The position numbers and the translations under genes were made by a program. Below the pieces are notes generated by a model. The model saw only the letters and a list, made by a program, of their open reading frames with translations, had not been told where the DNA came from and ran no database searches. Below, one piece after another: positions 8,229-16,582 of a stretch of DNA of 26,221 nt. Each line of letters opens with the position of its first letter. Within the stretch, counting starts at the first letter, position 1. Source of the stretch: an uncultured Muribaculaceae bacterium (lineage in GTDB: Bacteria; Bacteroidota; Bacteroidia; Bacteroidales; Muribaculaceae); assembly GCA_910579605.1 (NCBI GenBank), contig CAJTUG010000024.1, positions 10,494 to 36,714 on the forward strand, read 5' to 3'.

Positions 8229-10702
8229 CAGATAATTCCCAGCAGCAAATAATAGAAATGGGACAAGGCGACGCTATGGTACTCGCCGGTCCTGGCTGCG
8301 GAAAAACTCACATACTTGCCCGGAGGATATTCCATGCCAACTTGGCCCAAGGAATACCCTTCGGGCAAATGCTTTGTCTCACTTTCACAAATAGAGCCGC
8401 AAGAGAGATGAAAGATAGGATAAAAGCTTGCTTCGGTTATGCCCCCAAGGGCTTGTTTGTGGGAAATATCCATCGGTTCTGCCTTAAATTCCTCTTTGCA
8501 AATCATCTTATAGACCCGGAAACAAATATATTAGACGAAACTGAGCGCGACATTTATCTTGCAGACAACCTTGGATTAAAGACTCCAATGGACAGAAAAA
8601 ATTTCCGGGATGCCAACAACTTTTTTTTTGAAACCGAAAATAAATTTCCTCCACATCTAATACGCCATATCAGACAGGCAATAACCCCAAACCTACATGA
8701 TAAAGTAAAAAAATATACTGCGTTTAAAAAAGAGAACAACTACATAGATTTTGACGATATTCTCTTGCTTGCATACCGAGCACTGCTCTACCGCAATCAT
8801 TCCGGACTGGTTATGACGTCGTATACATGGGTACAACTTGACGAGGTTCAAGACATCACACCTTTGCAAATAGCAATAGTGAATCAGGTTTGTAAACCAG
8901 GCCAACGCACAGCCTTGTTTCTCGGCGATGAACAACAAGCCATTTTCAGTTTCATAGGAGCGGGAGGAAGAGCTATGGATTCCATTAAACAACTGTGTGG
9001 AGGCAAGATTTTTTTCTTGCAAAAGAATTACCGGTCTTCGCAAGGATTGGTAGACCTTTGCAACGCACTTGCATATAATTGGTTAGGAATAGATTGTTCT
9101 TTGTTGCCACAAGCTGTATCTGCAAATTCAGGAAAGCCTATAGAGTTCTACTATGTAGAGCCCAGATACAATACCATAGTGGCCGCAGCAAGAGCACGGG
9201 AACTACTAAATGAGAGACCCGACAAGAGTGTAGCTATTCTGGTAAACACCAACCGTGAAGGCAACGAAATGGCCAACTATCTACGCAGCCGGAATTTTGA
9301 TTTCATACATATTTCCAACAACGACATTTTTCATTGTGTAGATTTCAAAACCATATGGAGTCATCTTTATATTGCCGTCAATCCCGTAAACGCCACAGAA
9401 TGGGCCAGAATACTATTCCAGACTAATTGTATCTCTACTCTCAGCAAAGCACGACAGATAATGTGGGAATACCGCAAGGCAGCTATTTCTGGAGACGACT
9501 TGATAAATATCGGCAGAAAAACTACAATCCAACGCTTTGTACAAGCTATGCACCAACAGCAACGACCTATTGTTGTTTTCGACACAGAGACCACAGGGCT
9601 TGATATTTTCAACGATGATATTATCCAAATTGCCGCTTATAAAATTTCTAACGGAGAGATTGTGCCCGGAAGCCATTTTGAAGTTTTTATAAGAACCGAT
9701 AAAGAAATACCCCGTTTCTTAAGCAATGGCTTAGACAACCCGATGTATCGTCTTTATCATGAGACCGAAAAACTCAAACCGACTGAGGCATTCCGCCAGT
9801 TTTTGGAATACAGCGAAGGTTGCGTATTTGCAGGTCACAATTGTGAATTTGACATTCCTGTTTTGGCCTGTAACATTGCCAGAAATTCCATTGAATTAAA
9901 ATTTGATGCCAATACAGAGTGCATTGACTCACTTACTGTCAGCAGACTTTTACTACCTCATCTTTGGTCTCATACTTTGGAAAATCTGATAAATTATCTG
10001 CACATAGATGGCTGCAACACCCACAACGCATCCGATGATGCCTTAGCCACCGCCAAGCTTCTCATCTCCCTATGTCCTTTAGCCGAAGAAAAGATACCAT
10101 TTATCAATAATATTACCGCAAGCAAGGATTTTATTCGATTAGGCTCAAAAATCAATGAGAAGTATGGCGAGCTATACTTTCAAACGCGACAAGCACTCAT
10201 TAATCCGGAAGCCGATATCTTGAATTCTTTGGCGGCAGAAATGATAAAGGCTCATGTTTATTTCAGCGAAAAACGGTTTATTAATATTATTCCGCACTTC
10301 AACTATATAATAGATCTTGTAGAAAAAGTTGTTGTCAATACTGCTGAAGAGCCTACATTCAGAGATCAAATCACAGCCCATCTCCATGATTTGCTCACTT
10401 TCAACGAATCAGATTTATTTGCAAACGACATAATAGAAGAAAAACTTTCTGTTATGACAATCCACAAGGCCAAAGGGATGGAAATGGACAATGTAATAGT
10501 ATACAATGCTTCGGGCGGGTTCGGTTCACTCACAGAAAAAGCAAGAATATTATATGTGGCTTTTTCACGAGCCCGTTACCGACTTATTATAGGATGTTCT
10601 TCTGCACCAGGGCCTATTTTGGAATCCATATTCCCGAAATTAACGCCACTCACACAACAAGAAATCCAAGCATTAATACACATAGAAAACCAATACCGAT
10701 AA
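8225..10702 (+). CDS. UvrD/PcrA-type helicase with internal DEDDh 3'-5' exonuclease domain
   Basis: The 825-residue SF1A helicase has an uncommon insertion. Helicase motifs in the first half are Walker A AGPGCGKTHILARR (about 19-33), LTFTNRAAREMK (about 54-65), Walker B LDEVQDITPLQ (about 208), GDEQQAIFSFIGAGG (about 238) and KNYRSS (about 268). Between helicase halves lies a complete exonuclease module, about residues 445-615: VVFDTETTGL (D and E), HNCEFDIPVL (D) and HNASDDALATAK (H and D), the DEDDh set of the DnaQ/RNase T family. The helicase resumes with LSVMTIHKAKGMEMD near 740 and ILYVAFSRARYRLI near 778. It should unwind DNA and trim 3' ends, suggesting a repair or replication-rescue role. 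The start overlaps the stop of the esterase gene (ATGA), so it appears translated from the sugar-salvage transcript. A T9 tract at 8621-8629 encodes a Phe triplet. There is no terminator after the stop. Confidence 0.88.
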   Translation: MTDNSQQQIIEMGQGDAMVLAGPGCGKTHILARRIFHANLAQGIPFGQMLCLTFTNRAAREMKDRIKACFGYAPKGLFVGNIHRFCLKFLFANHLIDPETNILDETERDIYLADNLGLKTPMDRKNFRDANNFFFETENKFPPHLIRHIRQAITPNLHDKVKKYTAFKKENNYIDFDDILLLAYRALLYRNHSGLVMTSYTWVQLDEVQDITPLQIAIVNQVCKPGQRTALFLGDEQQAIFSFIGAGGRAMDSIKQLCGGKIFFLQKNYRSSQGLVDLCNALAYNWLGIDCSLLPQAVSANSGKPIEFYYVEPRYNTIVAAARARELLNERPDKSVAILVNTNREGNEMANYLRSRNFDFIHISNNDIFHCVDFKTIWSHLYIAVNPVNATEWARILFQTNCISTLSKARQIMWEYRKAAISGDDLINIGRKTTIQRFVQAMHQQQRPIVVFDTETTGLDIFNDDIIQIAAYKISNGEIVPGSHFEVFIRTDKEIPRFLSNGLDNPMYRLYHETEKLKPTEAFRQFLEYSEGCVFAGHNCEFDIPVLACNIARNSIELKFDANTECIDSLTVSRLLLPHLWSHTLENLINYLHIDGCNTHNASDDALATAKLLISLCPLAEEKIPFINNITASKDFIRLGSKINEKYGELYFQTRQALINPEADILNSLAAEMIKAHVYFSEKRFINIIPHFNYIIDLVEKVVVNTAEEPTFRDQITAHLHDLLTFNESDLFANDIIEEKLSVMTIHKAKGMEMDNVIVYNASGGFGSLTEKARILYVAFSRARYRLIIGCSSAPGPILESIFPKLTPLTQQEIQALIHIENQYR

Positions 10703-10714
10703 AGGAGCTTAGCA

Positions 10715-11524
10715 TCAATCCAAATTCTCACGCCGGATAAGTTCCCTATTGATTTCTCTCCGATCTTTGTCTATAAACCACCCCCATTTGTTGAAATATT
10801 TCACCAGATTGCTAACATGTACCCATAGCATCTTCATAGATTTATAAGATGCAGCATTGTGAGCATGGATAATTTCTACTTCTGGCAAAAACATGGTTGC
10901 ATATTTTTTATGCATTCGTCGGGAAATATCAATGTCTTCAGGATACATGAAAAAACGCTCGTCAAAAAAACCTACGTCCAAGAGCGCCGAAACCCTGAAA
11001 AACATGAAACTTCCAGAAAGATAAGGGATATTCATACGATGGTCGTAGCCTGTTGCTCGGAGAGTAAATCTATCGTTATGCCGCTTTATCCATTTTGCCG
11101 GAAGAAAACGACGAGCAAACAAATCAAAAGGAGATGGCACTTTTTTACACACAGCCTGTAGACGCCCATCGGGATAAAACATCTTTGGAGACGATAATCC
11201 GACTTCTGCATGATTATCCATATATTCCGACATTACACTTATTACCGGCTTAAACCAATAGATATCGGAATTCAGCACCACATGATATTTAGATTTTCTC
11301 TCTGCGGCAAGTCTTATCGCCTGATTATGACCGCTGCCATATCCATCGTTGGCACTGGGTATATATATAACTTTATCATGTGATTTTAAGAATTCCTCTA
11401 TCTTTCGGGAACTTGAATTGTCTACCACATAAATTACATCGACAGGTTCTGTAGCAAGACATTCCAAAACTTTTTCCAGTTCAGTCAATGATGTATTATA
11501 TGTGACAATAGAAACAGTTATCAT
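10715..11524 (-). CDS. family 2 glycosyltransferase (rhamnosyltransferase-like)
   Basis: The 269-residue GT-A fold enzyme opens with VSIVTYNTS, followed by VVDNSSS (about 33), the GYGSGHNQAIRLA block (about 60-73) and VVLNSDIYW (about 82), where the NSD takes the place of the DXD metal site. YLSGSFMFFRVSAL, FDERFFMYPEDIDISRRMH and the downstream His-containing stretch are typical of WbbL/RfbN-type transferases, which add a deoxysugar or hexose to lipid-linked glycans. No membrane segment is evident, so it is probably peripheral at the inner membrane. It is the last gene of the minus-strand operon, 9 bases after the Ca2+ ATPase, and converges on the helicase gene with a 12-base gap. Sugar donor and acceptor cannot be told from sequence; no other polysaccharide gene is nearby. 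Confidence 0.85.
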   Translation of the reverse strand: MITVSIVTYNTSLTELEKVLECLATEPVDVIYVVDNSSSRKIEEFLKSHDKVIYIPSANDGYGSGHNQAIRLAAERKSKYHVVLNSDIYWFKPVISVMSEYMDNHAEVGLSSPKMFYPDGRLQAVCKKVPSPFDLFARRFLPAKWIKRHNDRFTLRATGYDHRMNIPYLSGSFMFFRVSALLDVGFFDERFFMYPEDIDISRRMHKKYATMFLPEVEIIHAHNAASYKSMKMLWVHVSNLVKYFNKWGWFIDKDRREINRELIRRENLD

Positions 11525-11533
11525 ATCTCCAAA

Positions 11534-14182
11534 TCAAGATTTTGCAATTAATCGCAATAATTCGCCAATCCATACGACAATAGAGGTGGAAAGGATAATA
11601 ATAATCCAGTCATCCAGACGAATAGGAACAACATTAAAGAATTCACCCCCACAATTTACTATGAGGATTTGACCCAGAGCGATAACCAAGGCAATACACA
11701 CGAAGCCTGAGCAGCCCTTAAAATGGAATGCAGACTTCCCTGTGGCAAAAGCACGGGCATTAAACATGTTCCAAAATTGCAAGAATACGAATATTGTGAA
11801 GAAGAGAGAGAGCTCATATGGCGACAGTCCTTTAAATTCTCCTACGGTAAGGCTTCCTATCTGCTGGAGTGAGGTCAAATCGGTATGTTCAAAATAATAT
11901 AACAGAACTATTAAAACCGCAAAAAACAATAATCCGGTTCCTAAAATGAATTTCCACATTGAGGAATTGATTATAAAATCGCTTTGACTACGTGGTTTAT
12001 CGTTCATTACTTTTTCCGATGGGGGCAACGATGCAAGTGCCATAGCAGCAAAAGTATCCATTATAAGATTCACCCAAAGCATCTGAGTTACCGTCAATGG
12101 CGACTGTAACCCCATAAAAGCCCCACATAGGACAATGAGGCAAGCCACAATGTTTACGGTGGTTTGAAAAAGGATAAAACGCTGTATGTTGCGGTAAAGT
12201 GAACGTCCCCACATAACGGCACGTCCTATAGACGCAAACGAATTATCTATGATGGTGATGTCCGACGCCTCTTTTGCAACAGACGTACCGTCTCCCATCG
12301 ACAAGCCCACTTGAGCAGCTTTTAGGGCAGGTGCATCGTTGGTGCCGTCGCCTGTGACAGCCACGACTTCTCCAAGAGTCTGAAGAGCCTCCACGAGACG
12401 CTTCTTATCCATAGGACGAGCCCTTGCTATAATCTTTATATCGCGAACCCTTTGTAGCAGATCTTTATCATTTAACGCCTCAAATTCGGTTCCCGTAATA
12501 ATATTATCTTGACTGTCTGTAGCGTCGTTCCAAAGATTTATTTGTCGTCCTATCTCTTTGGCAGTCCCCGGGGTATCGCCCGTAACTATCTTTACTGTTA
12601 TACCGGCATTTCGTACTTCTTCTACTGCTGCAGGAACATCAGCTCTCACAGGATCGGAAATAGCCGCAATCCCTAAGAATACCAATCCACCAATAGATAT
12701 GGTATTATCTACAATAACTTGCGAAGAATCCTCTATTTCTTTATATGCAAAGCCCAAAGTACGCATGGCCTGGTTCTGATAGTTGGCAAGAAGCAAATCT
12801 ACCTGTTCTTTCGTTGTACCGCTTTTATCTTGACACATGCCGTAGACAATCTCGGGAGCTCCTTTCACGTAGAGCGTTTTCCGTCCATCACATTCTACAA
12901 CACTCGCCATATACTTACGTTCGGTGCTGAAAGGAATTTCTTCCGCTACCTTGCACTTTTCCCTCAACGCAGAATAATCGACTCCTCGCTCAAGAAGCCA
13001 TAACAACAATGCCCCTTCGGTTGGATTTCCTAAAACTGTCAATTTATCTTCAATCTTGTCGAGTTGTGCAGTAGAGTTTAGCGCAATACCTTCATATATT
13101 ACATTGTCTGGGATATTGCCAAAGAAATCTGTTTTGTATACTTGCATCCTGTTTTGCGTAAGTGTACCGGTTTTATCTGTACAGATAACCGTAGTTGCGC
13201 CCATGGTTTCGCAAGCATGCATTTTCCTCACCAAGTTATTGGTTTTGAGCATCCTCCGCATAGAAAACGCCAACGACAGAGTAACAGCCATCGGCAGACC
13301 CTCCGGAACTGCCACTACTATAAGGGTTACCGCTATCATTATAGTCTGAAGGAAAAACGTAGTAAACGTAATCCAATCAAATTCTACACTTGTCAGAAAC
13401 ATGGCTATACGCCCTATAACAATTAGCGCAGCAATGCAATAGCTTGCGCGGCTAATCATCTTACCAAGACCTACCAACTGCCTGTCTAACGGTGTCTTAA
13501 CACTATTATCTATCTGAGCGGCAGTAAAAACTTTACCGTTTTCTGTTCTGTCGCCTACTGCCGTAATTTCCATTACGCCGTGCCCTTCCATTACTTTGGT
13601 GCCTCGCATTAGGCGGTTGCTTGGATAGGTCGCATCTGAATCAAAAAGAGCCGGATCTGTGGTTTTGTGGCAAATAGGCTCGCCAGTCAAGCTTGATTCA
13701 TCAACATTTATACTTACACCTTCAAGGAGTAATCCATCGGCAGGTATTTCGTCGCCAGTATTTATAAAAACAATATCGCCTACCACAACGTCACGACGAG
13801 GAACTTGTGCAACTTGACCGCTACGGATCACTTGTACCGGTTGGTCATCGTTTACCTGATTGAGAATTGCAAATTCCCTATCGGCTTTAACTTCAAGCCA
13901 GAAACCTATACCCGTTGCCAAAAGAATTGCCATGAGTATGCCTACCGGTTCGAAGAATACTGTGCCTCCAAGATGCAATCCAAAATATTCATAGAACGAT
14001 ATACCCAACGACGCAGCGCCGGCAACACAAAGAACCACAATAAGAGGATCTTTGAATTTACCTAAGAATCTTTTTAACAACGACTCTTTTGCAGCAGGAG
14101 TCAATACATTCGTGCCGTATTCTCTCCGGCGCGAATCTATTTCTTCACGGTCAAGTCCGTCATAATGCTTTGCATTGGACAT
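11534..14182 (-). CDS. calcium-translocating P-type ATPase, PMCA type
   Basis: The 882-residue type II P-type ATPase has all core motifs: actuator-domain VDESSLTGEP (about 160-170), the M4 ion-site motif VAVPEGLPMAVTLSLAF (about 290), the phosphorylation site ICTDKTGTLTQNRM (Asp near 335), nucleotide-domain KGAPEIVYG (about 440), TGDTPGTAKEIG (about 535) and hinge VTGDGTNDAPALKAAQVG (about 612). Six further hydrophobic segments follow in the last 230 residues, with VNLIMDTFAAMALA matching M6 of Ca2+ pumps. It should export Ca2+ from the cytoplasm using ATP; the N-terminal region is that of bacterial PMCA-like pumps without a calmodulin tail. It lies 15 bases after the YkuD gene and 9 before the glycosyltransferase. 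Ca2+ as the ion is a family-based assignment. Confidence 0.9.
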   Translation of the reverse strand: MSNAKHYDGLDREEIDSRRREYGTNVLTPAAKESLLKRFLGKFKDPLIVVLCVAGAASLGISFYEYFGLHLGGTVFFEPVGILMAILLATGIGFWLEVKADREFAILNQVNDDQPVQVIRSGQVAQVPRRDVVVGDIVFINTGDEIPADGLLLEGVSINVDESSLTGEPICHKTTDPALFDSDATYPSNRLMRGTKVMEGHGVMEITAVGDRTENGKVFTAAQIDNSVKTPLDRQLVGLGKMISRASYCIAALIVIGRIAMFLTSVEFDWITFTTFFLQTIMIAVTLIVVAVPEGLPMAVTLSLAFSMRRMLKTNNLVRKMHACETMGATTVICTDKTGTLTQNRMQVYKTDFFGNIPDNVIYEGIALNSTAQLDKIEDKLTVLGNPTEGALLLWLLERGVDYSALREKCKVAEEIPFSTERKYMASVVECDGRKTLYVKGAPEIVYGMCQDKSGTTKEQVDLLLANYQNQAMRTLGFAYKEIEDSSQVIVDNTISIGGLVFLGIAAISDPVRADVPAAVEEVRNAGITVKIVTGDTPGTAKEIGRQINLWNDATDSQDNIITGTEFEALNDKDLLQRVRDIKIIARARPMDKKRLVEALQTLGEVVAVTGDGTNDAPALKAAQVGLSMGDGTSVAKEASDITIIDNSFASIGRAVMWGRSLYRNIQRFILFQTTVNIVACLIVLCGAFMGLQSPLTVTQMLWVNLIMDTFAAMALASLPPSEKVMNDKPRSQSDFIINSSMWKFILGTGLLFFAVLIVLLYYFEHTDLTSLQQIGSLTVGEFKGLSPYELSLFFTIFVFLQFWNMFNARAFATGKSAFHFKGCSGFVCIALVIALGQILIVNCGGEFFNVVPIRLDDWIIIILSTSIVVWIGELLRLIAKS

Positions 14183-14197
14183 ATTATCAGTTTTTTA

Positions 14198-14668
14198 TCA
14201 TTTATCAGGATATATGATAACCTTCATTTTATATTTCACATGTTGCCGTAATATAGCCAAATCTTCGTTGCGGAGTCTCACACAACCACGGCTACTACGA
14301 TAACCGACACTCTCCGGGAAACAAGTTCCATGGATTCCAATATGGTCACTCATAGGGCATTTGAGACGTATAAACCAGTCTCCGTATGCTCCCTTTCTTT
14401 TTCCGGCACCGTCACCGAAATCGTAATCCCATTTTCGAGAATCCTGTATCATCCATACCCAAAACGTTCCTTCTGGCGTTTTATTGTCTCCTTCTTTTGT
14501 TTTCTGTCCTTTATTAATTCCAACCGATACAGGGAAACTGCATATAGTATCGCACCCTTCAATGAGATCCAACCTGCACAAATCTTTGTGAATATGTATC
14601 ACTTTCTCGGCTCTGCAAGGCAAGAAAAAAACAAACAGTACAGATATGAATAACAATATTTTTGCCAT
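14198..14668 (-). CDS. L,D-transpeptidase catalytic-domain (YkuD) protein
   Basis: The 156-residue protein has an N-terminal signal sequence (MAKILLFISVLFVFFLPCRA) and a single YkuD domain. The catalytic motif is seen as IGIHGTCFPESV followed by SSRGCVRLRNEDL, where the Cys of RGCVR (about residue 131) is the nucleophile and the His of IHGT a partner. The upstream block KTKEGDNKTPEGTFWV is also typical. Family members make 3-3 cross-links in peptidoglycan, attach proteins to it, or in short forms act as murein endopeptidase-like or amidase-like enzymes (the compact single-domain type resembles the L,D-transpeptidase family often near S41 peptidases in Bacteroidota). A Cys at the signal end (PCRA) does not make a convincing lipobox. 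It follows the S41 protease gene by 23 bases. Confidence 0.87.
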   Translation of the reverse strand: MAKILLFISVLFVFFLPCRAEKVIHIHKDLCRLDLIEGCDTICSFPVSVGINKGQKTKEGDNKTPEGTFWVWMIQDSRKWDYDFGDGAGKRKGAYGDWFIRLKCPMSDHIGIHGTCFPESVGYRSSRGCVRLRNEDLAILRQHVKYKMKVIIYPDK

Positions 14669-14691
14669 AATTACTTTAATATGAGTGATGT

Positions 14692-15732
14692 CTATTCTTG
14701 AGGTTCCTGTTTATTTTCCGATGCAAGAAAATTGAGATATTTAATTGCGGTTTCAAGAATAGTGTCTGTCTCGTAGTCATCATTTGTCACTGGATAATCC
14801 GGTGCAATGCCATATTCTGTCAATTTTTTTTCAGAATCAAATACTGGAGAACCAGAAAATCTCACAGACCAACCGTTAGGCAACTCCGACGAAAAAGGCA
14901 TACCGGAACCTCCGCCTGTTGTAGCGCCAATAACGGTTACATATGGTAATTGTTTCATTATACTCACAAAATTATTGGCCGCGCTGAAAGTTGAACGATT
15001 GCTTAGTATCACTATAGGTTTTAGCCATCTCACATGCAGAAGATTTGGTTCATAGTGAAACGGATAAGGCTCGGAAAAATCATTATGCCCAGGGCCGGTC
15101 TTATGTTGGATATATCCTGCAAGAATCTTTTCGTTTATGAACCGTCCTACAAGTTTCTCCACATTTGTCAAATCCCCTCCTCCATTATCTCTAATATCTA
15201 TTATAAGCCCATCAGAATCTTTCATGCTCAAAAAAGCATTATCAAGAAACGACTCTCCAAAACCAGCTGCAAACGATGAATAATAAATGTAGCCCACATT
15301 TTCTTCTTCCATAAGCTTTGCTATCATCCCACCGCTCGACAAATAATCAAACCCGAGGTATTTTTCTTGAATGAGCCTCAAATCAAAATCCTGAGGATAG
15401 TCGCTCCACCATTTACGGTAATAAGAGACATCAAACCACGATATCAGATTTGTATGGCCGTCTTTAAGTTCATCCAGCATAGCTGAGCAAACTTTAAAAA
15501 ATTCTTTTTCATCGGCCTCGGGATCTATGAGCGAGCGATAACGTTTGCCGGTTTCAACCCAATCTATATCTTTATACTCCAAAAAACAATAATGCTCATC
15601 TATGATTGTCCACAAGGCATCAAAATTCCCATAATAATCATTATTCCAATTATCGACACTATGACAACCACCAAATACGGCACTCAATATAATGCCGACT
15701 ATAAAACCTAATATCCCTTGAATCTTTTTCAT
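14692..15732 (-). CDS. S41-family (tricorn/CtpA-like) peptidase, probable lipoprotein
   Basis: I take the ATG at 15732 as start, 4 bases after the preceding stop. The protein then begins MKKIQGILGFIVGIILS and reaches a lipobox-like FGGC at about residue 25, so it is probably lipid-anchored. A start at 15792 would bury the signal and overlap the upstream gene by 56 bases. The 346-residue product carries S41 features: the N-terminal helical region, LDELKDGHTNL with the conserved His near residue 96, the DGLIIDIRDNGGGDL core strand near 185 and SNRSTFSAANNF near 250, where the Ser of FSAAN is the expected nucleophile; TEYGIAPDYPV near 320 closes the fold. A PDZ domain is not obvious. It probably cleaves envelope proteins; the substrate is unknown. 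Confidence 0.85.
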   Translation of the reverse strand: MKKIQGILGFIVGIILSAVFGGCHSVDNWNNDYYGNFDALWTIIDEHYCFLEYKDIDWVETGKRYRSLIDPEADEKEFFKVCSAMLDELKDGHTNLISWFDVSYYRKWWSDYPQDFDLRLIQEKYLGFDYLSSGGMIAKLMEEENVGYIYYSSFAAGFGESFLDNAFLSMKDSDGLIIDIRDNGGGDLTNVEKLVGRFINEKILAGYIQHKTGPGHNDFSEPYPFHYEPNLLHVRWLKPIVILSNRSTFSAANNFVSIMKQLPYVTVIGATTGGGSGMPFSSELPNGWSVRFSGSPVFDSEKKLTEYGIAPDYPVTNDDYETDTILETAIKYLNFLASENKQEPQE

Positions 15733-15736
15733 TTGG

Positions 15737-16582
15737 TCAATAAAGGGCTCTGATAATCTTTGCTTTGGATAAATCGCGTTTTTTTGTTCCAAACGACAAC
15801 CACTCTGTAGTAAAACCGACTATTGCCATGTGGCTGATGTCGCGTGTAACAATATTGTTGACCTTTGAAGAGAACACACGAAGCCGATAGCCCAATCTAA
15901 CAGTCAAGCCAGAGAATCTGAAATCGGCAGCAAGATAGTTGTTCAACCGTGAAAAATTCCCTGGCCATGCCCAATGTACAAGCCCGGAATGATTTCCCAG
16001 GAATATTTCATAGTACAATTCATCGTACTGCTGAGAGAAAAATATGCCCGTCAACGGATACTCAATCCTATATTGTAGACATATGGGTACTTGCTTGAAA
16101 GAGGTATTATAGATAAGTCCGCCTATGGCGTTAATAGTCCATGCGGATTTGGCTGCAACCGGATTGTTACTATTACTGCTATTATAATATGCCCCGGCTT
16201 CAATACCGCTGCTGCCGCCAACAAAGACTTTAAGCCCTTGCGACAGACTAAACCTTCGCTGCATCCCCCAATTTACATCTATCATAGCTTGCCATCTTGT
16301 GGCACTCCTCACAGGATTCTTGGTCGCTCCAAAACTCAAACGCCCAATCAATTGCTGTACCCAATGCTCCGGATCATATTTCATTGCCTGCATACGATCA
16401 TAACCTAAAGCCATATGCCATCCACTATAATGCAAAGGACTAAGGTATGTGTCTACAACATGAGAACTACCGGCTTCTATCGTATAAGCCGACAGCACAG
16501 GCCTTATCGGGGCAACATCGTTTTGAGCCATCGAGACGCCTGTTGCCAATATCAACATTATGCCAGCTAAAATATCTTTCAT
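15737..16582 (-). CDS. beta-barrel-type envelope protein of DUF3316 kind
   Basis: The 281-residue protein has a signal peptide (MKDILAGIMLILATGVSMAQ). The mature chain is rich in alternating polar and aromatic stretches (for example LSPLHYSGWHMALGYDR, LQYRIEYPLTGIFF, AADFRFSGLTVRLGYRLRV) like an outer-membrane beta barrel of eight to twelve strands. I think it belongs to the DUF3316 family of Bacteroidota, from the TYLSPLHYSGW region and the length, but I cannot confirm that here. Its start overlaps the stop of the topoisomerase 3' half by one base (TGATG at 16580-16584), so translation is probably coupled. It precedes the S41 protease by 4 bases. No function is known to me. Confidence 0.72.
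   Translation of the reverse strand: MKDILAGIMLILATGVSMAQNDVAPIRPVLSAYTIEAGSSHVVDTYLSPLHYSGWHMALGYDRMQAMKYDPEHWVQQLIGRLSFGATKNPVRSATRWQAMIDVNWGMQRRFSLSQGLKVFVGGSSGIEAGAYYNSSNSNNPVAAKSAWTINAIGGLIYNTSFKQVPICLQYRIEYPLTGIFFSQQYDELYYEIFLGNHSGLVHWAWPGNFSRLNNYLAADFRFSGLTVRLGYRLRVFSSKVNNIVTRDISHMAIVGFTTEWLSFGTKKRDLSKAKIIRALY

Noticed and set aside
15733..15792. Longer S41 protein beginning at 15792
   Set aside because: It would place about 20 polar residues before the lipoprotein signal and overlap the upstream gene by 56 bases; ATG 15732 gives a proper signal and close spacing.
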